From JAFGPF01 sp964500415 (GTDB lineage: Bacteria; Chloroflexota; Dehalococcoidia; Dehalococcoidales; RBG-16-60-22), in the NCBI GenBank assembly GCA_964500415.1, contig CAZCOB010000012.1:1-51536 (forward strand): DNA of 51,536 bases, in the 5' to 3' direction. Both the position numbers and the translations under genes were made by a program. Positions 41,968 to 50,596 of this stretch are shown one piece after another. Each line of letters opens with the position of its first letter. The stretch's first letter is position 1. The notes under the pieces were generated by a model that was given only the letters and a program-made list of their open reading frames with translations, had not been told where the DNA came from and made no database searches.

Positions 41968-42096
41968 TTAAGTACTTCTAGGCTCAAATTATGCTATATG
42001 TTACTATATAAATATGCTGTATGATTATGTGATAAATCCTCATTATAAACTGGCAATAATAAGTTCAGGTTCTAACGTGTATATCACTAAAGCACC

Positions 42097-43194
42097 TCAT
42101 ATAGAGACGCTGAGTATGCCGATAATATGCTGGGCTGCCCGGCCATCTCCGTAGATATGGTCCCACTTCCATCCAGGTTTCGCCCCTATAGCCTGGCGGA
42201 CAATTTGCTCGTAATTAGCTCCAACGAGGGTGTTCCAGCCACTCTCTACGGTCTCTACACGCTCGGTTTCATCACGTAGTGTTATGCACGGAACTTGAAG
42301 ACAATAGGCCTCCTCTTGTATACCGCCTGAGTCTGTAAGGATTGCGGTCGCGTGAGCTTCCAAGGTGATGGAATCAAAATAAGGTAGTGGGTCAAGGAGC
42401 CTGAGGTTCGGGTTCTGCGTAAAAGTATCTAAGGTCATAAGGATTTTCCGGGTGCGAGGATGCAGAGGGCATAAGACTGGAAGATTGGTTTTTTCAGCAA
42501 CGTCTGCAAGAGCGGAGAAGATGCTGAGTAAACGAGCCGTGTTGTCGGTATTTTCGGCACGATGGACGGTAGCAAGATAATAGGCGCCCGAAATAAGTTG
42601 CAAGTCGCGCAGGATAGTTGATTTCCGCTTGGCAATATCAATACTATATAGCAATGAATCGATCATCACATCACCGACGAGGTGTACCCCTTGAGTAATG
42701 CCTTCTCTAGACAAATTTTCCATGGCTATTGTTGTAGGACAAAACAGCACGTTAGAGACATGGTCGGTCACCAATCGGTTAATTTCTTCAGGCATGGCTC
42801 TATTGTAACTGCGTAATCCTGACTCAACATGAGCCACCGGAATGTGTAACTTCACCGCTGCTAAGGCTCCAGCTAGCGTGGAATTCGTGTCACCATATAC
42901 CACAACCATATCCGGATGCTCTTTGTATAATACTTCTTCAATACGCTCAAGCATTATGCCAGTCTGTTGCCCGTGACTACCCGAACCAACCTCTAAATGG
43001 TAATCCGGATTCGGGATATCTAGTTGGTCAAAAAAAACCTGAGACATGTGGTAATCATAATGTTGACCAGTATGAATCAGCACATGTTGCCCAAGAATAG
43101 TTTTTCGCCCTTGCTGATACACCTTTATAGCACGGGTAATAGTTGCAACCTTAACGAACTGTGGCCGGGCACCAACAATAGATAAAATCTTCAT
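42097..43194 (-). CDS. wecB: UDP-GlcNAc 2-epimerase, non-hydrolysing
   Basis: 365 residues, the usual length. MKILSIVGARPQFVKVATI, HTGQHYD, VYGDTNSTLAGALAA, HVESGLRSYNRAMPEEINR and ILTDSGGIQEEA cover the UDP-binding and catalytic residues. Interconverts UDP-GlcNAc and UDP-ManNAc in the cytoplasm; with a C6 dehydrogenase in the same locus it can feed UDP-ManNAcA to glycan assembly. Confidence 0.95.
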   Translation of the reverse strand: MKILSIVGARPQFVKVATITRAIKVYQQGRKTILGQHVLIHTGQHYDYHMSQVFFDQLDIPNPDYHLEVGSGSHGQQTGIMLERIEEVLYKEHPDMVVVYGDTNSTLAGALAAVKLHIPVAHVESGLRSYNRAMPEEINRLVTDHVSNVLFCPTTIAMENLSREGITQGVHLVGDVMIDSLLYSIDIAKRKSTILRDLQLISGAYYLATVHRAENTDNTARLLSIFSALADVAEKTNLPVLCPLHPRTRKILMTLDTFTQNPNLRLLDPLPYFDSITLEAHATAILTDSGGIQEEAYCLQVPCITLRDETERVETVESGWNTLVGANYEQIVRQAIGAKPGWKWDHIYGDGRAAQHIIGILSVSI

Positions 43195-43370
43195 CTTAAT
43201 TGAGTGTTACAGAATTTTTATTGAGACTAACTTTTAACTTAAGGTGGCGAATTATATTTCGCGCTCCAAAGTAATTTTTTAACCCGCCCAGTAAAACCTC
43301 AAAAATCGCGTAATTGTGACTAACTAGACAATAATATCCTTCACTATTTAATTGGTATTATCAGATCTTG

Positions 43371-44864
43371 CTAGCTACCCCTGAAAGCGGCTATGACTCG
43401 AATAGGCCCCGACCTGAACCTCCACCATAAGGCACAACTCACTCCCGCGTAGATCAGCAAATTTATTGCGATAATTCCGGCGAATCCCTGGAGAGTTCCA
43501 ATGTTAAAACCCAGCTTAATAAGTAGCGTTACTACGCCCATAGTTAAGCCAAGACCAAGAGCAGATGAAGAAGCTCTTAACAGGTCTTTTAACCCGATAT
43601 TCAAGATGCTGATTACATAGCGAAGTAGTAATGGCATGGTTGCCAGCATTGCAAAGAGGACCGCCAGAGCTATACCACTCATTCCCCATAACTTCGCCAG
43701 TGGGTAGAATAAAGCTATTGTTATAACAATCCTTAGCAGATTTAACTGCATCTCAAGTCTGGGGCGCCCAATCCCCTTGAAGATTGCTCCGCCTCCTCCA
43801 ATTAGAGATAAGAAAAAACCGGATATTGCCAGGATCTTGACGACCGGCACTGCCGGCAACCACTGTGGGCCAAGTATTAACTTGACAGCACTATCAGCTA
43901 GAAAGAAAAGTATCACTGCTATAGGGAGTGCAATGCATGCTGTTGTCTCCCATGTTCTGAGAAATGCTTGTCTTAATTTTTGTACATTATCCTGAAGCTC
44001 TGCGTAGACTGGAAAGGCTACTAGAGATACCGCTGCACCCACTTCTTTAGTAGCCGTATTGGATAGAGTGCGACCCATCTGGTAAAGACCAAGAAACATT
44101 GTACCTATGAGTTTACCCACCACGATCCTATCGAGCTGACTCGCAGTGTAAGATATTAACGCACTCAGGAAGATCCACCTTCCAAAGCTGTAGAGTTGCT
44201 TAGCCTTCTGGAAATTTAGGTTAAACCGAGGGCGATAAGGGTGTATTACGTACGATAACAACAGCGCAACGAATTCCCCTGCCAGCACTCCGAAGACCAA
44301 TGCCCACACATTTCGTAAAATTAGTGCAAGAGGAACAGCAACAACGATAGCACTGATTGCCGTTCCTATTTGGTAGACAAACTGCTTATGTAACTGTAAG
44401 TCTTTCTGGAAATATACGATCCCCACATTGAGAAATCCTTTTATCAATGAAGCACCGGCAAGAACTCGTATAACAAGTACGGCATTGGGGGCATCAAAAA
44501 AAGTCGCTATGTAAGATGCTCCTAAAAACATTACCCCGGCTTGAACAACTCCCCTGAATATTTGCACTGTCCAAGATGTATCCAGATAGCTTCTAATATC
44601 TCCCTTCCTTTGTACTAACGCAGCACCAAAACCTGTTCGAGTAAATGCTTCTAGGAATTCCATGACCAACATGGCAATGCCTAAGATACCAAAATCTTGT
44701 GGTGCTAGTAGTCGGGCCAGTACTACAACTCTGGCCACAGAGAGTAAACGTTCTCCAACCCGGATGGAAATAGCCCAGAACCCTGAAGTGACAACCCGCT
44801 GAGAGAGTCTCGAGCTAGGGTGGACAAATACCTGAAGTTTACGCCATAAATTGCCCCCTATCAT
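43371..44864 (-). CDS. wzx: Lipid-linked oligosaccharide flippase (Wzx-like)
   Basis: 497 residues, 12-14 TM helices, MOP superfamily/PST type. Family-like features are the start SSRLSQRVVTSGFWAISIRVGERLL, FGAALVQRKGDIRSYLDTSW, and LGLYQMGRTLSN. It moves undecaprenyl-linked repeat units across the membrane before polymerisation. First gene of its group, with a 219-bp AT-rich gap upstream in which nothing else was recognised. Confidence 0.88.
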   Translation of the reverse strand: MIGGNLWRKLQVFVHPSSRLSQRVVTSGFWAISIRVGERLLSVARVVVLARLLAPQDFGILGIAMLVMEFLEAFTRTGFGAALVQRKGDIRSYLDTSWTVQIFRGVVQAGVMFLGASYIATFFDAPNAVLVIRVLAGASLIKGFLNVGIVYFQKDLQLHKQFVYQIGTAISAIVVAVPLALILRNVWALVFGVLAGEFVALLLSYVIHPYRPRFNLNFQKAKQLYSFGRWIFLSALISYTASQLDRIVVGKLIGTMFLGLYQMGRTLSNTATKEVGAAVSLVAFPVYAELQDNVQKLRQAFLRTWETTACIALPIAVILFFLADSAVKLILGPQWLPAVPVVKILAISGFFLSLIGGGGAIFKGIGRPRLEMQLNLLRIVITIALFYPLAKLWGMSGIALAVLFAMLATMPLLLRYVISILNIGLKDLLRASSSALGLGLTMGVVTLLIKLGFNIGTLQGFAGIIAINLLIYAGVSCALWWRFRSGPIRVIAAFRGS

Positions 44865-45083
44865 TTAGCCTCTCTTCTATTACTATTATTGTGAAATATA
44901 TAGATAGGAAATAGCATATCTTATTCCAGAGTTCTTAAGCTGGTCCGTAAACTCTGTAAAATGTACCCAGCCTGACGGATTATATCCTGATGGCGGGAAA
45001 CTACTTGTACTGAACGCATAATTATGAGATAGGAGCCACGATTTCAGATTATTGGTTCTTTGGTGACCGTGATATACCGCACG

Positions 45084-45887
45084 TTAATATTGTGCCAGAC
45101 TCCCTTCTCTCTTTGCCCGCTTCAAGGCTTTGCTGAACACTATAAAACCCAACGGTGTAAGGACTACGGTGAAGCCCAGCAGAACCAGTATGCTAAAACG
45201 AAGCTCACCCAATGAGCTTCCCTTCAGTACGGCCAACCTCATGGCGTCAAGGGCATAGGTCAGGGGTATGAAGCGGGACACTGGCTCCAGCCAGTCGGGT
45301 AGTACTGATATGGGGTAAAATACTCCGGCTAGCAGGCTGGACGCACTACCGAATAGCCAGGTTACCGGGTTGCCCTTCTTTACCAGCATTACCACCGCTG
45401 CGGACAGTATTCCAACGCCGCTGAAACTAACTATCGACAGGACCAATACCACCAAGGCACTGATAATGTTTATATGGCTGATGTCAAAACCGAATATTAA
45501 AGTACCCAGGATGATATATACAATTACGTTTACCGTAGTGAGTAAGTACGAATAAAGTGATGAGGAGATAAGAATGGTACTTAAGCGAGTGGGACTAAGC
45601 AGCATTATCTCCAGCGTGCCCATCATCTGTCCTTCGCGGATACTGGACGAATAATTCGTTAAAGACAAACCTACGTACCCTGAGAAGGCGAGTCCGATGA
45701 GGACGAAGGAGAAATAATCCCCCCCGTATTTATCCAGTTGAGGCAGCAAAGCGTTTCCGAAAAGTCGAGAGAGAAAGTAGAAAGTTGATACATTAAAGAG
45801 GATACTCACCATTTGAAGCAAAAAGGAGAGGCGGTAGCTGATTGAAAGAGAGAAATCCCGTTTTAAAAAGGCTGCCGCGACACTCAT
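45084..45887 (-). CDS. ABC-2 type transporter permease
   Basis: 267 residues with six TM helices, typical of ABC-2 exporters. Conserved ABC-2 segments are SIREGQMMGTLEIMLLSPTRLSTI and LLAGVFYPISVLPDWLEPVSRFIPLTYALDAMR. Partner of the ATPase that ends one base upstream. The two follow the S26 peptidase of the second RiPP cassette, so export of the modified peptide is the likely role; glycan or lipid export is the alternative. Confidence 0.9.
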   Translation of the reverse strand: MSVAAAFLKRDFSLSISYRLSFLLQMVSILFNVSTFYFLSRLFGNALLPQLDKYGGDYFSFVLIGLAFSGYVGLSLTNYSSSIREGQMMGTLEIMLLSPTRLSTILISSSLYSYLLTTVNVIVYIILGTLIFGFDISHINIISALVVLVLSIVSFSGVGILSAAVVMLVKKGNPVTWLFGSASSLLAGVFYPISVLPDWLEPVSRFIPLTYALDAMRLAVLKGSSLGELRFSILVLLGFTVVLTPLGFIVFSKALKRAKREGSLAQY

Positions 45888-46898
45888 TTAGTTACTCCCC
45901 TTCACATCACCGCTATGTATGGCTTCGGTAAATATTTCTTCCAGAGGTAGTTCTTTTATATCGCAATTACACACGTCAGCGCCGCCATACACCATCGTTT
46001 GCAATATCTGGGGTAATACCACGGAATGGTTAAGTATCTCAATCTTCATTGTTGAGATTCCATCGTATCTGTCCGTTATCTGACATTTGGAGACTCCGTC
46101 AATTAGGCGAATCTGGTTCAGGATGTCCTCAGAGAGATGCCGCACCTGAAGCTCGCAACTTTCCTGTGTCTGGAAACGTGCGCGTAGTTCTGGAACCGAC
46201 CCGGCAGCAATAACTCTTCCGTGATCCATTATAGCTAACCGGTCGCACAGCTGTTCCGCCTCATTCAAATTATGTGTTGCTAACACCACTGTCTTACCTT
46301 CACGTATTACCTTTTCTTTTAGTAAGTTGCGGATTGCCTGAGCGCTGACCGGGTCGAGGCTTCTGGTAGGTTCATCCACGAAAAGAACCCGTGGCTCGCT
46401 GAGACAGCTTCGGGCAATGGCAAGTTTTTGTCGCATTCCTGTGGAGTAGTTATGAAACCTGATATCGGCTTTATCTGCCAGCTCCACCAGGTCTAATAGC
46501 TCATCAATACGTGTTTTGGCCTGTTGCCGAGGCAGGTGGTACAGAGAAGCGTAAAACTGAAGATTCTCACGACCGGAGAGGCGGAAGAAGAAGCTTCTTT
46601 CCTCGGTACTGACCAGCCCTACTATTCTCCTAACTTCCTGCTCGTTCTTCAGAATATCATTTCCGAAGACCTGTGCCGTGCCCGAATCGGGAAGAACCAG
46701 ACAGCAGAGTAGTTTAATTAAGGTTGTCTTGCCGGCACCGTTAGGCCCCAGCAAGCCGAAGAGCTCTCCCTCTTCGACACTCAGGCTTACGCCTTCTACC
46801 GCAGTTATCTGCTGCCTTTTCCTGAAGGGCAACAGGTCCTTGTAACCGGCAGTACGGGCAAACCGTTTGGTCAGATCAATCGTGCTAATAGCTCTCAT
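45888..46898 (-). CDS. ABC transporter ATP-binding protein
   Basis: 336 residues. Walker A LLGPNGAGKTTLIKLL, signature NYSTGMRQKLAIA (altered from LSGGQ), Walker B VLFVDEPTRSLDP and the H-loop LATHNLNEAEQ. The C-terminal ~100 residues are a regulatory domain of the DUF4162 kind seen in ABC-2 drug/peptide exporters. Powers the adjoining permease; 9-bp gap to the S26 peptidase gene. Confidence 0.93.
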   Translation of the reverse strand: MRAISTIDLTKRFARTAGYKDLLPFRKRQQITAVEGVSLSVEEGELFGLLGPNGAGKTTLIKLLCCLVLPDSGTAQVFGNDILKNEQEVRRIVGLVSTEERSFFFRLSGRENLQFYASLYHLPRQQAKTRIDELLDLVELADKADIRFHNYSTGMRQKLAIARSCLSEPRVLFVDEPTRSLDPVSAQAIRNLLKEKVIREGKTVVLATHNLNEAEQLCDRLAIMDHGRVIAAGSVPELRARFQTQESCELQVRHLSEDILNQIRLIDGVSKCQITDRYDGISTMKIEILNHSVVLPQILQTMVYGGADVCNCDIKELPLEEIFTEAIHSGDVKGSN

Positions 46899-46907
46899 TG
46901 TTTTATC

Positions 46908-47477
46908 TTATATACGCCGGAGCAGCAAACTCCGGAATAGCCTACGTGCTAGTCTAAGTACAAAACGCTGGCCTATACTGATATTACTAGGTTGCGTTTT
47001 ACTAAGGCTGTCCACAAGTCGCAGTCGCCACACTCTAATTTTATTTACTACCCCATACCATGATTTATCGAGAGACATTTCACATCCATCTTTTTTAATA
47101 ACTGAAACCTTACCAATGAGGTTTTGAGCTGCGATTATCGCTGAAGATACACCAGCATCGCCCATATGACGGAAAACAATCTGCTGGTTTGATAGACTCT
47201 TGCCGATGATGCGGTGCACAACTACGCGTTGACCTGCTTTTAAGGCAACCACATCACCTATACGGATGTCAGAGGGTTCGGTTTTAGCAACCTTTACTTC
47301 ATCGCCTGGCATTATCAGGGGTTTCATACTTCCCGATACTATTTTAAACCTCAGGCTCTCTCCCTTATCACAGGCTTCCCACCACATTTCTTTAAGGATG
47401 CTCTTGGTTATACCTTCAAATCTATAAGCCAAATTACTTCTCTCTTTGCTTTGTTGTACGGCCTGGTAATTCTCCAC
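46908..47477 (-). CDS. S26 signal-peptidase-like protease, cassette 2
   Basis: 189 residues, GTG start. Nucleophile box FKIVSGSMKPLIMPGDEV (SGSM), second catalytic residue His in RVVVHRIIG (Ser-His, S26B type), and a HMGDAG loop. There is no N-terminal TM anchor; the C-terminus is a basic amphipathic helix (RFVLRLARRLFRSLLLRRI) that could bind membrane. Homologous in layout to the cassette-1 protease. It lies 241 bp past the precursor gene and directly before the ABC genes, fitting cleavage coupled to export. Confidence 0.82.
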   Translation of the reverse strand: MENYQAVQQSKERSNLAYRFEGITKSILKEMWWEACDKGESLRFKIVSGSMKPLIMPGDEVKVAKTEPSDIRIGDVVALKAGQRVVVHRIIGKSLSNQQIVFRHMGDAGVSSAIIAAQNLIGKVSVIKKDGCEMSLDKSWYGVVNKIRVWRLRLVDSLSKTQPSNISIGQRFVLRLARRLFRSLLLRRI

Positions 47478-47718
47478 CGTTACACTTGATTTTTACAGAA
47501 ATTTTACTCCGTCTTTACTGTTCACTAACCACCGTATGTTATCTTAATGGTTGGGATGCTGGCATCTGGAGCAAAGTGCACTCGGTAGACTTTCCGGTTA
47601 ATAGTGGTATCTCGGGGCTATCGTCCAATATCTGTTCAAACTTGTGTCTTTAGCATCGCCTAGAAGTAAACTGAACTAACTGAGGCTATTTAGTAAGATG
47701 ATTGATTTAGCTGGCCTG

Positions 47719-47868
47719 TTAGCAGGTGCCGAAAGTGGCGCAGAGGCTTCCAATCCCTCCGTAATAACATGCATCTACTTCAGAATTGAAGCCTGAAGAA
47801 CATGCCCAGGCCGCAGGAAGGTCAATACGTTGCGATTCTATAGCAGGACTAGTGTAAGCTTTCTTCAC
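47719..47868 (-). CDS. RiPP-like Cys-rich precursor peptide, cassette 2
   Basis: A 49-residue gene found by translating the end of the radical SAM gene. GTG 47868 is preceded, at 7 nt, by AAAGGAGGTGAG inside the radical SAM coding sequence; the two genes overlap by 20 bp. The leader starts MKKAYTSPAIESQRIDL, matching the cassette-1 precursor without gaps at M1, K2, Y5, P8, I15 and D16. The core has four cysteines (C23, C34, C43, C49), glycines (YYGGIG) and aromatic residues, and ends in Cys. PqqD probably binds YxxP; radical SAM chemistry, then disulfide formation by the DsbA/VKOR pair, is plausible. No database family was recognised. Confidence 0.8.
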   Translation of the reverse strand: MKKAYTSPAIESQRIDLPAAWACSSGFNSEVDACYYGGIGSLCATFGTC

Positions 47869-48916
47869 AATCTCTCACCTCCTTTAAGAGGCGTGCTAAA
47901 CGACAATTCTCAGACGATCGCCCCGAGATGCCACCATTTTCTGTATATACCAGCCCCGGACAGCGGGAACAATAGCCAACAAGTTCACAGTTAGCACAAA
48001 CCAGCATGTCACTGACCTTGATTGACCTGATTTTACGGACGGCTTCACCATTCCAGATTTCTTGGATAGTCTGTTGCCTCAGGTCACCCAGAGGAATACG
48101 CCACATTGCACAGGGGAATACCTCGCCTTGAGGAGAAATCGTACACCGGAATCTGCCAGCAGCACAGAGCAGGGAATTTTCAGGGTCAGCCTTCTTCGCT
48201 TCAGCATCATTTAGTATCCAGTTTCGCTCGATAATATATGTTCTGAGCTGCTCATCATCCATTCTGAGGTGATCGACTGAGCTTGGCTGCCCGACCTTGG
48301 GGAAAAGCGTGGGGTCGGGGTCGTATAATACATCCATTTCTCTGGCAATATTTTCCATCTCTTTATTTTCCGCTGCATTGCACTTCATTATGGATGACTT
48401 TATACGAACTATGAGTTTTCTCTCTCGCAGGAGTTTTATAGCCTGGATGGTTTTGGCATAAGAACCAGCTACCCCGGTTACATATTCGTGCGTCTCAGGT
48501 TTGGCTCCGTAAAGGCTTACATCAACAGAGGAAAGCCCCAGGTCACGAAACCTGTCAGCAACCGCTTCTGTTATGAGCGTACCGTTAGTTTTCAGACCGA
48601 AGAAGAGCCCGATTTCTTTGGCGCGAGTCATTATTTCAAAGATATCGGGCCGGCAGAGAGCTTCACCGCCGCTAAAGATAATAGAAAAGACTCCAAGCTC
48701 AAATAATTGCTTCAGGACTCCAGCCCATTCAGAGGTTGAGAGTTCACGAGACTGTCGCTTATTTATATAAGGCTCAAGAAAGCAATGCGAGCACTTAAGG
48801 TTACAGCGGTGAGTAACTTCTACGAGAACCTTGGTTGGAATTAACGCTCCTTCCCAACGTCTTTCAGCTTGGCGAATGGCATAATTTTTGGATTTGCTTT
48901 TATTATTTACAATCAA
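47849..48916 (-). CDS. Radical SAM/SPASM peptide maturase, cassette 2
   Basis: 355 residues, TTG start at 48916 with AGGAGGT upstream. CNLKCSHC (C38, C42, C45) binds the SAM-cleaving cluster; FSGGEALCRPD is the GGE motif. SPASM ligands: LLCAAGRFRCTISPQGEVFPC, LVCANCELVGYCSRC and a late Cys in SSENCRLARL. Same architecture as the 9049 enzyme but clearly diverged. Its 3' end carries the ribosome-binding site and start of the precursor, so enzyme and substrate are translationally linked. Confidence 0.9.
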   Translation of the reverse strand: MIVNNKSKSKNYAIRQAERRWEGALIPTKVLVEVTHRCNLKCSHCFLEPYINKRQSRELSTSEWAGVLKQLFELGVFSIIFSGGEALCRPDIFEIMTRAKEIGLFFGLKTNGTLITEAVADRFRDLGLSSVDVSLYGAKPETHEYVTGVAGSYAKTIQAIKLLRERKLIVRIKSSIMKCNAAENKEMENIAREMDVLYDPDPTLFPKVGQPSSVDHLRMDDEQLRTYIIERNWILNDAEAKKADPENSLLCAAGRFRCTISPQGEVFPCAMWRIPLGDLRQQTIQEIWNGEAVRKIRSIKVSDMLVCANCELVGYCSRCPGLVYTENGGISGRSSENCRLARLLKEVRDCEESLH

Positions 48917-48927
48917 CGGCTGACCTC

Positions 48928-49218
48928 CTAACTCTCTGCCGGAACAATCTCCACCAGTTTCAGTTCAGCGAGTTTGTTAATGAATTCATCGACATCATCT
49001 CTGGCTCTTTCGAGTTCTACCTCATATTCATCACAAATTTTCTCTACAATCTCCGGGATCGTCATCCCCTCTTTAATGAGTTCCCATACCCGGCTGCCGC
49101 ACCCTGTTAGCGCATGAAGCATGCCTCCATCAGGGAGTAGAACGACAACCTCTCCGTCAATAACTCGCCAAATAGCATTGTCACAGGGTTTCACCTTCAT
49201 TGTGCTGCTAATGTTCAT
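48928..49218 (-). CDS. PqqD family peptide-recognition protein, cassette 2
   Basis: 96 residues, RRE winged helix: AIWRVIDGEVVVLLPDGGML, then GCGSRVWELIKEGMTIPEIVEKI and an acidic helical end. Presents the precursor leader to the radical SAM enzyme. Its ATG overlaps the VKOR stop by one base (TGATG). A Cys (GCG) sits where cassette 1 has Thr-Ala. Confidence 0.87.
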   Translation of the reverse strand: MNISSTMKVKPCDNAIWRVIDGEVVVLLPDGGMLHALTGCGSRVWELIKEGMTIPEIVEKICDEYEVELERARDDVDEFINKLAELKLVEIVPAES

Positions 49219-49763
49219 CAGCTTTCTCCTTTCCTTACCATCATTGCAGAAAATTTGGGTTGCTTAACATGTTTTGAGTTTAAAATTTCTATGATATGCC
49301 GTCCACCGGCAGACATATTAATAATAGAAAGCACTAATATGCTTGCCATTAAGATAGCAGAGCCTAGACACCAGCTGCAGAAAGCTTGCATTCTGAATTC
49401 GCGGTAGATCAGATAAATAGAATACAACGTGCCTGACAAAGCTAATGTATATATTCCCAGAGCGATTAGCGGTGAGTACCTTTTTTGTCTATATACGAAT
49501 ATACCCCCACAAACTGTAAGAACAGCGTACATTAAGAATCCAAGAAGAGATATCGGGATATCCCAAATCTGGGCATAAGGACTGAATAGGACACTGCTGC
49601 AATCCATACCCGCTAAACACATCGGTTCAATCCATTGATAATGTACATACGTCAAATAGCCGGAGATTCCCATGCCCGCCATTCCCAGTATTGGTATTGT
49701 TATTCGTATCGCCATTCCTGACCGCGACAAATCACTCAGCGCGTTCTTTCTTCTATTCAACAT
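49218..49763 (-). CDS. Vitamin K epoxide reductase family protein
   Basis: 181 residues, four or five TM helices. The active-site CSWC is present in FRMQAFCSWCLGSAI, and the loop cysteines in CLAGMDCSSVL, with the conserved SPYAQIWDIPISLLG. VKORs regenerate DsbA-like oxidases by passing electrons to quinone, in place of DsbB. Its partner is the DsbA-like gene immediately upstream (1-bp overlap). Its presence in the operon of a four-Cys peptide suggests dedicated disulfide formation. Confidence 0.93.
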   Translation of the reverse strand: MLNRRKNALSDLSRSGMAIRITIPILGMAGMGISGYLTYVHYQWIEPMCLAGMDCSSVLFSPYAQIWDIPISLLGFLMYAVLTVCGGIFVYRQKRYSPLIALGIYTLALSGTLYSIYLIYREFRMQAFCSWCLGSAILMASILVLSIINMSAGGRHIIEILNSKHVKQPKFSAMMVRKGES

Positions 49764-50587
49764 CAGCTTATAGACCCTGAAAGCAGTTCTTCTATAACCT
49801 TTTGAAAAGTTTCGAAGGGTTTAATGCCTACCCCCTTTATTCTATTGATAAAAAATGCTGGTGTTCCGGTAACCTCCAATGACCTTCCTTCAGAATCGTC
49901 ATAAATGACCTTTTCCATAAACTTTCCCGATGTCAGGCTGGCATCGAAAGTCGCCATATTCAGACCGACTTGCTGGGCAAGACTCTCCAGCATGGCCACA
50001 GAGACGTCTGCCACTTCGGGAGACGTTCGCTCTTGCATCAGGAGGTAATAGTAGGGCCAGAACTTATTCTGTTCTGCAGCACATTCAGCAGCTTGGGCTG
50101 CTAGCATGGACTCTTCACCATAAACTACAAAATGCTTGAATATTAAGCGCACCTTGCCGGTTTCGACATAAGTATTTTCCAATTCTTTCCCGGCTGTTAA
50201 GGCAAAATGCTGACAGGGATTGCACTGAAAGTCCGAATAAATAACGATGATGACCGGGGCATCGGGCGACCCGATGGAAGTTCCGGAGACGAATATCGGT
50301 GGTGAACCAAGAGTGTCGGAGGCGTCGGTTCCGGATGGAGTAGGCATCGGGGTAATGCTGGGAGAGCCGGAGGTTGGGGAAAGGGGAGTAAAATCAGTGT
50401 TGGCATAACTCACCCTTCCGAGCATGATAAGAACAACTGCGGCTAATATAGCTATAGCCGTGGCTGCGATGAAAGCCCAGCTGCTCAGTTTACCATTAGG
50501 GATTACAATAATATTCAATCTTCCGGTGACTCGCCCAAAAAAATTGTTACTACGTTTAACCTTCATCGCGTTATTATCGGTTATCAA
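49763..50587 (-). CDS. Membrane-anchored DsbA-like thiol oxidase
   Basis: 274 residues. N-terminal cytoplasmic basic stretch, one TM helix (WAFIAATAIAILAAVVLIML, about 37-56), a Ser/Thr/Pro linker, then a thioredoxin domain of the DsbA/DsbG (Thioredoxin_4) class with the active site SDFQCNPCQHF and cis-Pro loop VTGTPAFFIN. The domain would lie outside the cytoplasm. It oxidises cysteines of exported polypeptides and is reoxidised by the VKOR neighbour. An internal ATG eight codons downstream (MKVKRSNN) may be the real start. Confidence 0.93.
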   Translation of the reverse strand: MITDNNAMKVKRSNNFFGRVTGRLNIIVIPNGKLSSWAFIAATAIAILAAVVLIMLGRVSYANTDFTPLSPTSGSPSITPMPTPSGTDASDTLGSPPIFVSGTSIGSPDAPVIIVIYSDFQCNPCQHFALTAGKELENTYVETGKVRLIFKHFVVYGEESMLAAQAAECAAEQNKFWPYYYLLMQERTSPEVADVSVAMLESLAQQVGLNMATFDASLTSGKFMEKVIYDDSEGRSLEVTGTPAFFINRIKGVGIKPFETFQKVIEELLSGSIS

Positions 50588-50596
50588 ATTTTTATT

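Noticed and set aside
47540..47635. Open stretch on the minus strand between precursor 2 and the S26 gene, with a segment ending TIKITYGG
   Set aside because: It lies between two TAG codons and has no convincing start or ribosome-binding site; it may be a decayed gene tail, but I cannot assign it.
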